From Hyaloperonospora brassicae (Eukaryota > Oomycota > Peronosporomycetes > Peronosporales > Peronosporaceae), in contig CANTFL010001287.1 of assembly GCA_947650285.1 (NCBI GenBank), positions 1-64,000 on the forward strand: a DNA stretch of 64,000 nt, written 5' to 3'. The notes under the pieces were generated by a model. That model saw only the letters and a program-made list of their open reading frames with translations. It was not told the origin of the DNA and did not search any database. Shown one piece after another: positions 12,305 to 22,259 of the stretch. Position 1 is the stretch's first letter. Every line of letters starts with the position of its first letter. The translations under genes were made by a program, and so were the position numbers.

Positions 12305-12385
12305 CGACAGCTGCGAGACTTGAACTCACGCGGGTTACCCCAATAGATTTCTAGTCTATCGCCTTAACCGCTCGGCCAAGCTGTC
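12305..12385 (-). tRNA. tRNA-Ser-AGA: tRNA-Ser (AGA), copy 32
   Basis: Anticodon AGA with T-stem wobble only. Confidence 0.9.
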
Positions 12386-12695
12386 CTCGTGTGCCTGTTC
12401 GCCTCATACTGTGCCACAGCGTCAACAGCGCTTTTACAAGCATCGCAAGATGAAACAGACAGCACATACACCCCTGGTCTTCTGCCAACGCCGTTAGAAA
12501 TAGCCGAACATCCGCCCTACATCGCTTGCGCACGATGTCTGTCGAAGCGAGCATCACACGTATGCACTCTCGTCATGGTCTCCATACTCTTTCAATCAGC
12601 GAACGGTCTACCATAGTCGATGCGTAAGACAACACCACCTTCCGAAGCAGCACCAATGGAGTCCAACGAAATGAGATGACGCAGACAAATGGCAT

Positions 12696-12776
12696 CGACA
12701 GCTGTGAGACTTGACCTCACGCGTGTTACCCCAATAGATTTCGAGTCTATCGCCTTAACCGCTCGGCCAAGCTGTC
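12696..12776 (-). tRNA. tRNA-Ser-CGA: tRNA-Ser (CGA), copy 33, B-box change
   Basis: T54 to G and V-arm change; acceptor intact. Confidence 0.78.
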
Positions 12777-13086
12777 CTCGTGTGCCTGTTCGCCTCGGAC
12801 TGTGCCACAGAGTAAACAGCGCTTTTACAAGCATCGCAAGATGAAACAGACAGCACGTACACCCCTGGTCTTCTGCCAACGCCCTTAGAAATAGCCGAAC
12901 ATCCGCCCTACATCGCTTGCGCACGATGTCTGTCGAAGCAAGCATCACATGTATGCACTCTCGTCATGGTCTCTATACTCTTTTAATCAGCGAACGGTCT
13001 ACCATAGTCGATGCGTAAGACAACACCACCTTCCGAAGCAGCACCAATGGAGTCCAACGAAATGAGATGACGCAGACAAATGGCAT

Positions 13087-13167
13087 CGACAGCTGCGAGA
13101 CTTGAACTCACGCGGGTTACCCCAATAGATTTCTAGTCTATCGCCTTAACCGCTCGGCCAAGCTGTC
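13087..13167 (-). tRNA. tRNA-Ser-AGA: tRNA-Ser (AGA), copy 34
   Basis: Anticodon AGA with T-stem wobble only. Confidence 0.9.
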
Positions 13168-13477
13168 CTCGTGTGCCTTTTCGCCTCATACTGTGCCACA
13201 GAGTAAACAGCGCTTTTACAAGCATCGCAAGATGAAACAAACAGCACATACACCCCTGGTCTTCTGCCAACGCCGTTAGAAATAGCCGAACATCCGTCCT
13301 ACATTGCTTGCGCACGATGTCTGTCGAAGCAAGAATCACGCGTATGCACTCTCGTCATGGTCTCTATGCTCTATTAATCAGCGAACGGTCTACCATAGTC
13401 GATGCGTAAGACAACACCACCTTCCGAAGCAGCACCAATGGAGTCCAACGAAATGAGATGACGCAGACAAATGGCAT

Positions 13478-13558
13478 CGACAGCTGTGAGACTTGAACTT
13501 ACGCGTGTTACTCCAATAGATTTCGAGTCTATCGCCTTAACCGCTCGGCCAAGCTGTC
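13478..13558 (-). tRNA. tRNA-Ser-CGA: tRNA-Ser (CGA), copy 35
   Basis: T-stem A-C mispair (GTAAG) and two V-arm changes. Confidence 0.8.
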
Positions 13559-13868
13559 CTCGTGTGCCTTTTCGCCTCATACTGTGCCACAGAGTAAACA
13601 GCGCTTTTACAAGCAGCGCAAGATGAAAAAGACAGCACATACACCCCTGGTCTTCTGCCAACGCCGTTAGAAATAGCCGAACATCCGTCCTACATTGCTT
13701 GCGCACGATGTCTGTCGAAGCAAGAATCACGCGTATGCACTCTCGTCATGGTCTCTATACTCTTTCAATCAGCGACCGGTCTACCATAGTCGATGCGTAA
13801 GACAACACCACCTTCCGAAGCAGCACCAATGGAGTCCAACGAAATGAGATGACGCAGGCAAATGGCAT

Positions 13869-13949
13869 CGACAGCTGCGAGACCTGAACTCACGCGGGTT
13901 ACCCCAATAGATTTCTAGTCTATCGCCTTAACCGCTCGGCCAAGCTGTC
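13869..13949 (-). tRNA. tRNA-Ser-AGA: tRNA-Ser (AGA), copy 36
   Basis: Anticodon AGA, T-stem wobble, and a T-loop A-to-G change (TTCAAGT to TTCAGGT). Confidence 0.83.
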
Positions 13950-14259
13950 CTCGTGTGCCTTTTCGCCTCATACTGTGCCACAGAGTAAACAGCGCTTTTA
14001 CAAGCAGCGCAAGATGAAAAAGACAGCACATACACGCCTGGTCTTCTGCCAACGCCGTTAGAAATAGCCGAACATCCGCTCTACATCGCTTGCGCACGAT
14101 GTCTGTCGAAGCAAGCATCACATGTATGCACTCTCGTCATGGTCTCTATACTCTTTTGATCAGCAAACGGTCTTCCATAGTCGATGCGTAAGACAACACC
14201 ACCTTCCGAAGCAGCACCAATGGAGTCCAACGAAATGAGATGACGCAGACAAATGGCAT

Positions 14260-14340
14260 CGACAGCTGTGAGACTTGAACTCACGCGGGTTACCCCAATA
14301 GATTTCGAGTCTATCGCCTTAACCGCTCGGCCAAGCTGTC
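14260..14340 (-). tRNA. tRNA-Ser-CGA: tRNA-Ser (CGA), copy 37
   Basis: Consensus gene. Confidence 0.94.
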
Positions 14341-14668
14341 TTCGTGTACCTTTTCGCCTCATACTGTGCTACAGCGTCAACAGCGCTTTTACAAGCGTCG
14401 CAAGATGATACAGACAGCACATACACCCCTGGTCTTCTGCCAACGCCGTTAGAAATAGCCGAACATCCGTCCTACATCGCTTGCGCACGATGTCTGTCGA
14501 AGCAAGCATCACATGTATGCACTCTCGTCATGGTCTCTATACTCTTTTAATCAGCGAACGGTCTACCATAGTCGATGCGTAAGACAACACCACCTTCCGA
14601 AGCAGCACCACCTTCCGAAGCAGCACCAATGGAGTCCAACGAAATGAGATGACGCAGGCAAATGACAT

Positions 14669-14749
14669 CGACAGCTGCGAGACTTGAACTCACGCGGGTT
14701 ACCCCAATAGATTTCTAGTCTATCGCGATAACCGCTCGGCCAAGCTGTC
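14669..14749 (-). tRNA. tRNA-Ser-AGA: tRNA-Ser (AGA), copy 38, D-stem damaged
   Basis: Anticodon AGA and T-stem wobble. The D-arm 3' side AAGGC is changed to ATCGC, breaking a D-stem pair and A21. The unit has an 18-bp internal duplication 3' of the gene. Confidence 0.68.
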
Positions 14750-15059
14750 CTCGTGTATCTGCTCGCCTCGGACTGTGCCACAGCGTCAACAGCGCTTTTA
14801 CAAGCATCGCAAGATGAAACAGACAGCACATACACGCTTGATCTTCTGCCAATGCCCTTAGAAATAGCCGAACATCCGCCCTACATCGCTTGCGCACGAT
14901 GTCTGTCGAAGCAAGCATCACATGTATGCACTCTAGTCATGGTCTCTATACTCTTTTAATCAGCGAACGGTCTACCATAGTCGATGGGTAAAACAACACC
15001 ACCTTCCGAAGCAGCACCAACGAATTCCAACGAAATGAGATGACGCAGACAAATAGCAT

Positions 15060-15140
15060 CGACAGCTGTGAGACTTGAACTCACGCGGGTTACCCCAATA
15101 GATTTCGAGTCTATCGCCTTAACCGCTCGGCCAAGCTGTC
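15060..15140 (-). tRNA. tRNA-Ser-CGA: tRNA-Ser (CGA), copy 39
   Basis: Consensus gene. Confidence 0.94.
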
Positions 15141-15450
15141 CTCGTGTGCCTGTTCGCCTCGGACTGTGCCACAGAGTAAACAGCGCTTTTACAAGCATCG
15201 CAAGATGAAACAAACAGCACATACACCCCTGGTCTTCTTCCAACGCCCTTAGAAATAGCCGAACATCCGCCCTACATCGCTTGCGCACGATGTCTGTCGA
15301 AGCAAGCATCACATGTATGCACTCTCGTCATGGTCTCTATACTCTTTTAATTAGCGAACGGTCTACCATAGTCGATGCGTAAGACAACACCACCTTCCGA
15401 AGCAGCACCAATGGAGTCCAACGAAATGAGATGACGCAGACAAATGGCAT

Positions 15451-15531
15451 CGACAGCTGTGAGACTTGAACTCACGCGTGTTACTCCAATAGATTTCGAG
15501 TCTATCGCCTTAACCGTTCGGCCAAGCTGTC
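15451..15531 (-). tRNA. tRNA-Ser-CGA: tRNA-Ser (CGA), copy 40
   Basis: Two V-arm changes and one G-to-A in the D-loop (GAGCGG to GAACGG), which touches the A box. Confidence 0.85.
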
Positions 15532-15841
15532 CTCGTGTGCCTTTTCGCCTCATACTGTGCCACAGAGTAAACAGCGCTTTTACAAGCAGCGCAAGATGAA
15601 AAAGACAGCACATACACGCCTGGTCTTCTGCCAACGCCGTTAGAAATAGCCGAACATCCGCTCTACATCGCTTGCGCACGATGTCTGTCGAAGCAAGCAT
15701 CACATGTATGCACTCTCGTCATGGTCTCTATACTCTTTTAATCAGCGAACGGTCTACCATAGTCGATGCGTAAGACAACACCACCTTCCGAAGCAGCACC
15801 AATGGAGTCCAACGAAATGAGATGACGCAGACAAATGGCAT

Positions 15842-15922
15842 CGACAGCTGTGAGACTTGAACTCACGCGTGTTATTCCAATAGATTTCGAGTCTATCGCC
15901 TTAACCGCTCGGCCAAGCTGTC
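15842..15922 (-). tRNA. tRNA-Ser-CGA: tRNA-Ser (CGA), copy 41
   Basis: Variable arm reads GGAATAACACGC, so its stem is weakened; all else is consensus. Confidence 0.88.
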
Positions 15923-16232
15923 TTCGTGTACCTGTTCGCCTCGGACTGTGCCACAGCGTCAACATCGCTTTTACAAGCATCGCAAGATGAAAAAGACAGC
16001 ACATACACCCCTGGTCTTCTGCCAACGCCGTTAAAAATAGCCGAACATCCGCCCTACATCGCTTGCGTACGATGTCTGTCGAAGCAAGCATCACACGTAT
16101 GCACTCTCGTCATGGTCTCTATACTCTTTTAATCAGCGAACGGTCTACCATAGTCGATGCGTAAGACAACACCACCTTCCGAAGCAGCACCAATGGAGTC
16201 CAACGAAATGAGATGACGCAGAAAAATGGCAT

Positions 16233-16313
16233 CGACAGCTGCGAGACTTGAACTCACGCGTGTTACCCCAATAGATTTCGAGTCTATCGCCTTAACCGCT
16301 CGGCCAAGCTGTC
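16233..16313 (-). tRNA. tRNA-Ser-CGA: tRNA-Ser (CGA), copy 42
   Basis: T-stem wobble and V-arm change; T5 present. Confidence 0.9.
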
Positions 16314-16623
16314 TTCGTGTACCTTTTCGCCTCATACTGTGCCACAGCGTCAACAGCGCTTTTACAAGCATCGCAAGATGAAACAGACAGCACATACACC
16401 CCTGATCTTCTGCCAACGCCGTTAGAAATAGCCGAACATCCGCCCTACATCGCTTGCGCACGATGTCTGTCGAAGCAAGCATCACATGTATGCACTCTCG
16501 TCATGGTCTCTATACTCTTTTAATCAGCGAACGGTCTACCATAGTCGATGCGTAAGACAACACCACCTTCCGAAGCAGCACCAATGGAGTCCAACGAAAT
16601 GAGATGACGCAGACAAATGGCAT

Positions 16624-16704
16624 CGACAGCTGTGAGACTTGAACTCACGCGTGTTATTCCAATAGATTTCGAGTCTATCGCCTTAACCGCTCGGCCAAGC
16701 TGTC
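16624..16704 (-). tRNA. tRNA-Ser-CGA: tRNA-Ser (CGA), copy 43
   Basis: Same weakened variable arm as copy 41. Confidence 0.88.
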
Positions 16705-17032
16705 TTCGTGTACCTGTTCGCCTCGGACTGTGCCACAGCGTCAACATCGCTTTTACAAGCATCGCAAGATGAAAAAGACAGCACATACACCCCTGGTCTT
16801 CTGCCAACGCCGTTAAAAATAGCCGAACATCCGTCCTACATCGCTTGCGCACGATGTCTGTCGAAGCAAGCATCACATGTATGCACTCTCGTCATGGTCT
16901 CTATACTCTTTTAATCAGCGAACGGTCTACCATAGTCGATGCGTAAGACAACACCACCTTCCGAAGCAGCACCACCTTCCGAAGCAGCACCAATGGAGTC
17001 CAACGAAATGAGATGACGCAGGCAAATGACAT

Positions 17033-17113
17033 CGACAGCTGCGAGACTTGAACTCACGCGGGTTACCCCAATAGATTTCTAGTCTATCGCGATAACCGCT
17101 CGGCCAAGCTGTC
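17033..17113 (-). tRNA. tRNA-Ser-AGA: tRNA-Ser (AGA), copy 44, D-stem damaged
   Basis: Same anticodon, D-arm lesion and 18-bp unit duplication as copy 38, 2364 bp away. Confidence 0.68.
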
Positions 17114-17423
17114 CTCGTGTACCTGCTCGCCTCGGACTGTGCCACAGCGTCAACAGCGCTTTTACAAGCATCGCAAGATGAAACAGACAGCACATACACG
17201 CTTGATCTTCTGCCAATGCCGTTAGAAATAGCCGAACATCCGCCCTACATCGCTTGCGCACGATGTCTGTCGAAGCAAGCATCACATGTATGCACTCTCG
17301 TCATGGTCTCTATACTCTTTTAATCAGCGAACGGTCTACCATAGTCGACGGGTAAAACAACACCACCTTCCGAAGCAGCACCAATGGAGTCCAACGAAAT
17401 GAGATGACGCAGACAAATAGCAT

Positions 17424-17504
17424 CGACAGCTGTGAGACTTGAACTCACGCGGGTTACCCCAATAGATTTCGAGTCTATCGCCTTAACCGCTCGGCCAAGC
17501 TGTC
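17424..17504 (-). tRNA. tRNA-Ser-CGA: tRNA-Ser (CGA), copy 45
   Basis: Consensus gene; counterpart of copy 39. Confidence 0.94.
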
Positions 17505-17814
17505 CTCGTGTGCCTGTTCGCCTCGGACTGTGCCACAGAGTAAACAGCGCTTTTACAAGCATCGCAAGATGAAACAAACAGCACATACACCCCTGGTCTT
17601 CTTCCAACGCCGTTAGAAATAGCCGAACATCCGCCCTACATCGCTTGCGCACGATGTCTGTCGAAGCAAGCATCACATGTATGCACTCTCGTCATGGTCT
17701 CTATACTCTTTTAATTAGCGAACGGTCTACCATAGTCGATGCGTAAGACAACACCACCTTCCGAAGCAGCACCAATGGAGTCCAACGAAATGAGATGACG
17801 CAGACAAATGGCAT

Positions 17815-17895
17815 CGACAGCTGTGAGACTTGAACTCACGCGTGTTATTCCAATAGATTTCGAGTCTATCGCCTTAACCGTTCGGCCAAGCTGTC
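17815..17895 (-). tRNA. tRNA-Ser-CGA: tRNA-Ser (CGA), copy 46
   Basis: Weakened variable arm and the D-loop G-to-A change; counterpart of copy 40. Confidence 0.84.
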
Positions 17896-18205
17896 CTCGT
17901 GTGCCTTTTCGCCTCATACTGTGCCACAGAGTAAACAGCGCTTTTACAAGCAGCGCAAGATGAAAAAGACAGCACATACACGCCTGGTCTTCTGCCAACG
18001 CCGTTAGAAATAGCCGAACATCCGCTCTACATCGCTTGCGCACGATGTCTGTCGAAGCAAGCATCACATGTATGCACTCTCGTCATGGTCTCTATACTCT
18101 TTTAATCAGCGAACGGTCTACCATAGTCGATGCGTAAGACAACACCACCTTCCGAAGCAGCACCAATGGAGTCCAACGAAATGAGATGACGCAGACAAAT
18201 GGCAT

Positions 18206-18286
18206 CGACAGCTGTGAGACTTGAACTCACGCGTGTTATTCCAATAGATTTCGAGTCTATCGCCTTAACCGCTCGGCCAAGCTGTC
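18206..18286 (-). tRNA. tRNA-Ser-CGA: tRNA-Ser (CGA), copy 47
   Basis: Weakened variable arm; counterpart of copy 41. Confidence 0.88.
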
Positions 18287-18596
18287 TTCGTGTACCTGTT
18301 CGCCTCGGACTGTGCCACAGCGTCAACATCGCTTTTACAAGCATCGCAAGATGAAAAAGACAGCACATACACCCCTGGTCTTCTGCCAACGCCGTTAGAA
18401 ATAGCCGAACATCCGCCCTACATCGCTTGCGTACGATGTCTGTCGAAGCAAGCATCACACGTATGCACTCTCGTCATGGTCTCTATACTCTTTTAATCAG
18501 CGAACGGTCTACCATAGTCGATGCGTAAGACAACACCACCTTCCGAAGCAGCACCAATGGAGTCCAACGAAATGAGATGACGCAGAAAAATGGCAT

Positions 18597-18677
18597 CGAC
18601 AGCTGCGAGACTTGAACTCACGCGTGTTACCCCAATAGATTTCGAGTCTATCGCCTTAACCGCTCGGCCAAGCTGTC
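18597..18677 (-). tRNA. tRNA-Ser-CGA: tRNA-Ser (CGA), copy 48
   Basis: T-stem wobble and V-arm change; T5 present; counterpart of copy 42. Confidence 0.9.
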
Positions 18678-18987
18678 CTCGTGTGCCTTTTCGCCTCGGA
18701 CTGTGCCACAGAGTAAACAGCGCTTTTACAAGCAGCGCAAGATGAAAAAGACAGCACATACACGCCTGGTCTTCTGCCAACGCCGTTAGAAATAGCCGAA
18801 CATCCGCTCTACATCGCTTGCGCACGATGTCTGTCGAAGCAAGCATCACATGTATGCACTCTCGTCATGGTCTCTATACTCTTTTAATCAGCGAACGGTC
18901 TACCATAGTCGATGCGTAAGACAACACCACCTTCCGAAGCAGCACCAATGGAGTCCAGCGAAATGAGATGACGCAGACAAATGGCAT

Positions 18988-19068
18988 CGACAGCTGTGAG
19001 ACTTGAACTCACGCGTGTTATTCCAATAGATTTCGAGTCTATCGCCTTAACCGCTCGGCCAAGCTGTC
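18988..19068 (-). tRNA. tRNA-Ser-CGA: tRNA-Ser (CGA), copy 49
   Basis: Weakened variable arm; counterpart of copy 43. Confidence 0.88.
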
Positions 19069-19378
19069 TTCGTGTACCTGTTCGCCTCGGACTGTGCCAC
19101 AGCGTCAACATCGCTTTTACAAGCATCGCAAGATGAAACAGACAGCACATACACCCCTGGTCTTCTGCCAACGCCGTTAAAAATAGCCGAACATCCGCCC
19201 TACATCGCTTGCGTACGATGTCTGTCGAAGCAAGCATCACACGTATGCACTCTCGTCATGGTCTCTATACTCTTTTAATCAGCGAACGGTCTACCATAGT
19301 CGATGCGTAAGACAACACCACCTTCCGAAGCAGCACCAATGGAGTCCAACGAAATGAGATGACGCAGAAAAATGGCAT

Positions 19379-19459
19379 CGACAGCTGCGAGACTTGAACT
19401 CACGCGTGTTACCCCAATAGATTTCTAGTCTATCGCCTTAACCGCTCGGCCAAGCTGTC
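19379..19459 (-). tRNA. tRNA-Ser-AGA: tRNA-Ser (AGA), copy 50
   Basis: Anticodon AGA, T-stem wobble and V-arm change. It is the only AGA copy with T5. Confidence 0.88.
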
Positions 19460-19769
19460 CTCGTGTGCCTTTTCGCCTCGGACTGTGCCACAGAGTAAAC
19501 AGCGCTTTTACAAGCATTGCAAGATGAAACAGACAGCACATACACGCCTGGTCTTCTTCCAACGCCGTTAGAAATAGCCGAACATCCGCCCTAAATCGCT
19601 TGCGCACGATGTCTGTCGAAGCAAGCATCACATGTATGCACTCTCGTCATGGTCTCTATACTCTTTTAATCAGCGAACGGTCTACCATAGTCGATGCGTA
19701 AGACAACACCACCTTCCGAAGCAGCACCAATGGAGTCCAGCGAAATGAGATGACGCAGACAAATGGCAT

Positions 19770-19850
19770 CGACAGCTGTGAGACTTGAACTCACGCGTGT
19801 TATTCCAATAGATTTCTAGTCTATCGCCTTAACCGCTCGGCCAAGCTGTC
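19770..19850 (-). tRNA. tRNA-Ser-AGA: tRNA-Ser (AGA), copy 51
   Basis: Anticodon AGA with the weakened variable arm; two AGA copies (50 and 51) are adjacent here. Confidence 0.86.
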
Positions 19851-20160
19851 TTCGTGTACCTGTTCGCCTCGGACTGTGCCACAGCGTCAACATCGCTTTT
19901 ACAAGCATCGCAAGATGAAACAAACAGCACATACACCCCTGGTCTTCTTCCAACGCCGTTAGAAATAGCCGAACATCCGCCCTAAATCGCTTGCGCACGA
20001 TGTCTGTCGAAGCAAGCATCACATGTATGCACTCTCGTCATGGTCTCTATACTCTTTTAATCAGCGAACGGTCTACCATAGTCGATGCGTAAGACAACAC
20101 CACCTTCCGAAGCAGCACCAATGGAGTCCAACGAAATGAGATGACGAAGACAAATGGCAT

Positions 20161-20241
20161 CGACAGCTGCGAGACTTGAACTCACGCGGGTTACCCCAAT
20201 AGAATTCGAGTCTATCGCCTTAACCGCTCGGCCAAGCTGTC
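20161..20241 (-). tRNA. tRNA-Ser-CGA: tRNA-Ser (CGA), copy 52
   Basis: T-stem wobble and A38 to T at the 3' end of the anticodon loop (CTCGAAT). Confidence 0.85.
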
Positions 20242-20551
20242 CTCGTGTGCCTTTTCGCCTCATACTGTGCCATAGAGTAAACAGCGCTTTTACAAGCAGC
20301 GCAAGATGAAAAAGACAGCACATACACGCCTGGTCTTCTGCCAACGCCGTTAGAAATAGCCGAACATCCGCTCTACATCACTTGCGCACAATGTCTGTCG
20401 AAGCGAGCATCACACGTATGCACTCTCGTCATGGTCTCTATACTCTTTCAATCAGCGACCGGTCTACCATAGTCGATGCGTACGACAACACCACCTTCCG
20501 AAGCAGCACCAATGGAGTCCAACGAAATGAGATGACGCAGACAAATAGCAT

Positions 20552-20632
20552 CGACAGCTGTGAGACTTGAACTCACGCGTGTTACCCCAATAGATTTCTA
20601 GTCTATCGCCTTAACCGCTCGGCCAGGATGTC
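20552..20632 (-). tRNA. tRNA-Ser-AGA: tRNA-Ser (AGA), copy 53, acceptor damaged
   Basis: Last copy before the array ends: anticodon AGA, V-arm change and the two-mispair acceptor change. Confidence 0.72.
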
Positions 20633-20795
20633 TTCGTGTGCCTTTTCGCCTCATACTGTGCCACAGCGTCAACAGCGCTTTCACAAGCATCGCAAGATGA
20701 AAAAGACAGCACATACACCCCTGATCTTCTGCCAACGCCGTTAGAAATAGCCGAACATCCGCCCTACATCGCTTGCGCACGATGTCTGTCGAAGC

Positions 20796-21918
20796 TAACA
20801 TGTTGGTGTAAGAATTAGATATATAGACTCTCTACATGATGTCTATGATTTGACATCACTGCTACTAAGGGATCCGAATCACGTAATAGTAATGCTTTTT
20901 GTACGCTTCATCTAAAGCCATTATGATGTGTGGTGAGTAGGTAACGAAATTGAGCCTTTTTAAACCCGGGAGCACTTCGTACGGCTTTTAGCAATACATT
21001 AGCGCCTACAGGCTTGAGGCGCTGACGGTGTAGCCTTTTGTATATAGTGGCATCCAGAGTTCCACATCTTCCTCGTAGAGGAAATCTGCCGTCTCGCGGG
21101 GTCGCGAAAATCACCGCGTTTATACTTAGATAAGCGGGATTGCTGAGACATAGCACAAGGTTGTGCACTATTTTTTAAAACGATAAGCTGCTGTCTTGGT
21201 CGACAGCGTTAGTCGGGGAATTCAACTCCCGTTGTGTGCATAGTCTTTTTCTATTCGTTCTTAGTTTTAGTTATGACAGAAGAACGAATAAAAAAGACCT
21301 TGTACTTGATCGCGTGCCAGACGCGTTTCGCTTTCCCGCTGAAAGGCTTCTAATTGGCCGACGGATCGAAAAGTGAGCTATATTAGTGCTTCAGTCTCTA
21401 CCGCAGCCACACGTTTACCTATGCTAAGAGCGTATATAAATACCTCACCTATAGACGAAATTAGCATTACGAGGAAACTTCACCGGCGTGCGCTCAGTAC
21501 CCAGCTACATCCGAGATATCGACTTCTCACATTTCTAACATCTGACGTCGTGAAACTCAAGGTCTCCATTAGTATAAAAAAGGACCGAAGCGATCGCGCG
21601 TAATCACTAACAATGCGATTAAGTTTAATTTTTAAGCTTGCTAACTTTCGACGGACTTCGCGCGCGCCCACCACCCCCTGTATAAGCTGACTGGAAAGGC
21701 AACGAAATTGGCGCTTAGAAAACTGGTTGATGATTCGGTATGTTTCCGGTATGATGGATCTCTCTGATGAACTGCATTTGGATTTTAAGATCCTTTACTA
21801 AATACACCCTATTCGCTCAGCAATAGTTTATTTGCAACAAGACCGACTTTCGATGTTGAATTATATCAAGCGCGCTTGAAACTAGAATCGTGTTTCGTCA
21901 CCTAACCGATACCACGGT
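20796..21918. other. Spacer between tRNA array and copia element
   Basis: I see no convincing gene. Short open frames such as 20908-21168 (minus) and 21373-21603 (plus) show no recognisable motif. A pair of small hairpins near 21187-21236 resembles tRNA arms but has no matching acceptor stem. Confidence 0.6.
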
Positions 21919-21923
21919 GACAC

Positions 21924-22161
21924 TGTTTAAAATGGAAGTGTGATCAAAGGGGGACATGGACATATCAGGTCGTTGAATAGGAAAAGGAGAGGTCGCTGTG
22001 TGGGAACGTATAACGCCGTTGGGACTGGCAAGGACGTTATATTGGAACAGGGAACACCGTTAGGATAGGAAAGAATACCAGTCGGTACGACCACAATATA
22101 TTGAGCCTTCATTTTACCTTCTAGTACGCAAGTGTGTGTGTGACTAATACATAATCTAACA
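21924..22161 (+). repeat. Copia 5' LTR
   Basis: 238 bp, starts TGTTTAAAATGG and ends ATCTAACA. It matches the 3' LTR along its length with numerous substitutions, mainly near both ends. Confidence 0.94.
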
Positions 22162-22174
22162 GGGTTATGATCCC
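22162..22174 (+). promoter_or_regulatory. Copia primer binding site, half-tRNA type
   Basis: GGGTTATGATCCC abuts the 5' LTR. Its complement matches the anticodon arm of eukaryotic initiator tRNA-Met except at one loop position. Drosophila copia primes from an internal fragment of this tRNA, so a half-tRNA primer is inferred here. Confidence 0.6.
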
Positions 22175-22259
22175 AATATTGATATAGTACACAAGTCAAG
22201 AGGTTTCGAAGAACTGGGACGGCAAGGATTGGCAGACTTATGAAAGGGCGATGATCATA

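Larger units (their letters stand above)
10637..14155. repeat. 782-bp dimeric higher-order repeat alternating AGA and CGA units
   Basis: AGA copies occur at exactly 782-bp steps (tRNA starts 10741, 11523, 12305, 13087, 13869) with a CGA copy between each pair. Partner CGA copies 29, 31 and 33 share the T54-to-G change, so the two-unit block itself was amplified. Confidence 0.85.
14547..16910. repeat. Six-unit block of 2364 bp, first copy
   Basis: Begins with the unit carrying the 18-bp internal duplication near 14590-14630. It recurs in the same unit order 2364 bp downstream. 2364 equals six 391-bp units plus 18. Confidence 0.85.
16911..19274. repeat. Six-unit block of 2364 bp, second copy
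   Basis: Each tRNA variant of the preceding block reappears in order (D-stem-damaged AGA, consensus, D-loop variant, weak V-arm, T5 copy, weak V-arm), with a few private differences. Confidence 0.85.
1..20795 (-). repeat. Tandem array of ~391-bp units, each with one tRNA-Ser gene
   Basis: Seen: the same unit repeats head to tail with a 391-bp period; 53 complete tRNA copies lie in the window and the array enters from beyond position 1. Small indels shift the register by 1 bp near 6330 and 8291 and by 18 bp in the units at about 14547 and 16911. The last unit stops after TGTCGAAGC near 20795. In tRNA sense the consensus tRNA has acceptor GACAGCT/AGCTGTC, D-arm GCC/GGC, anticodon stem ATAGA/TCTAT, a GGG/CCC variable arm, T-arm GTGAG/CTCAC, discriminator G, and good A- and B-box promoters. 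Recurrent variants named below are 'T-stem wobble' (CTCAC to CTCGC, still G-U paired), 'V-arm change' (CCC to CAC, or also GGGG to GGAG/GGAA), 'acceptor change' (GACAGCT to GACATCC, two mispairs) and 'T5' (a TTTTT run just 3' of the gene). Open frames of 118 and 68-75 codons across the unit look like by-products of near-identity. Confidence 0.97.

Noticed and set aside
1..20795. CRISPR-like array
   Set aside because: The unit is 391 bp with no unique spacers; the organism is a eukaryote.
21183..21250. A further tRNA after the array
   Set aside because: Two small hairpins resemble D- and T-arms and a T5 run follows, but there is no matching acceptor stem and the T-arm pairing is imperfect.
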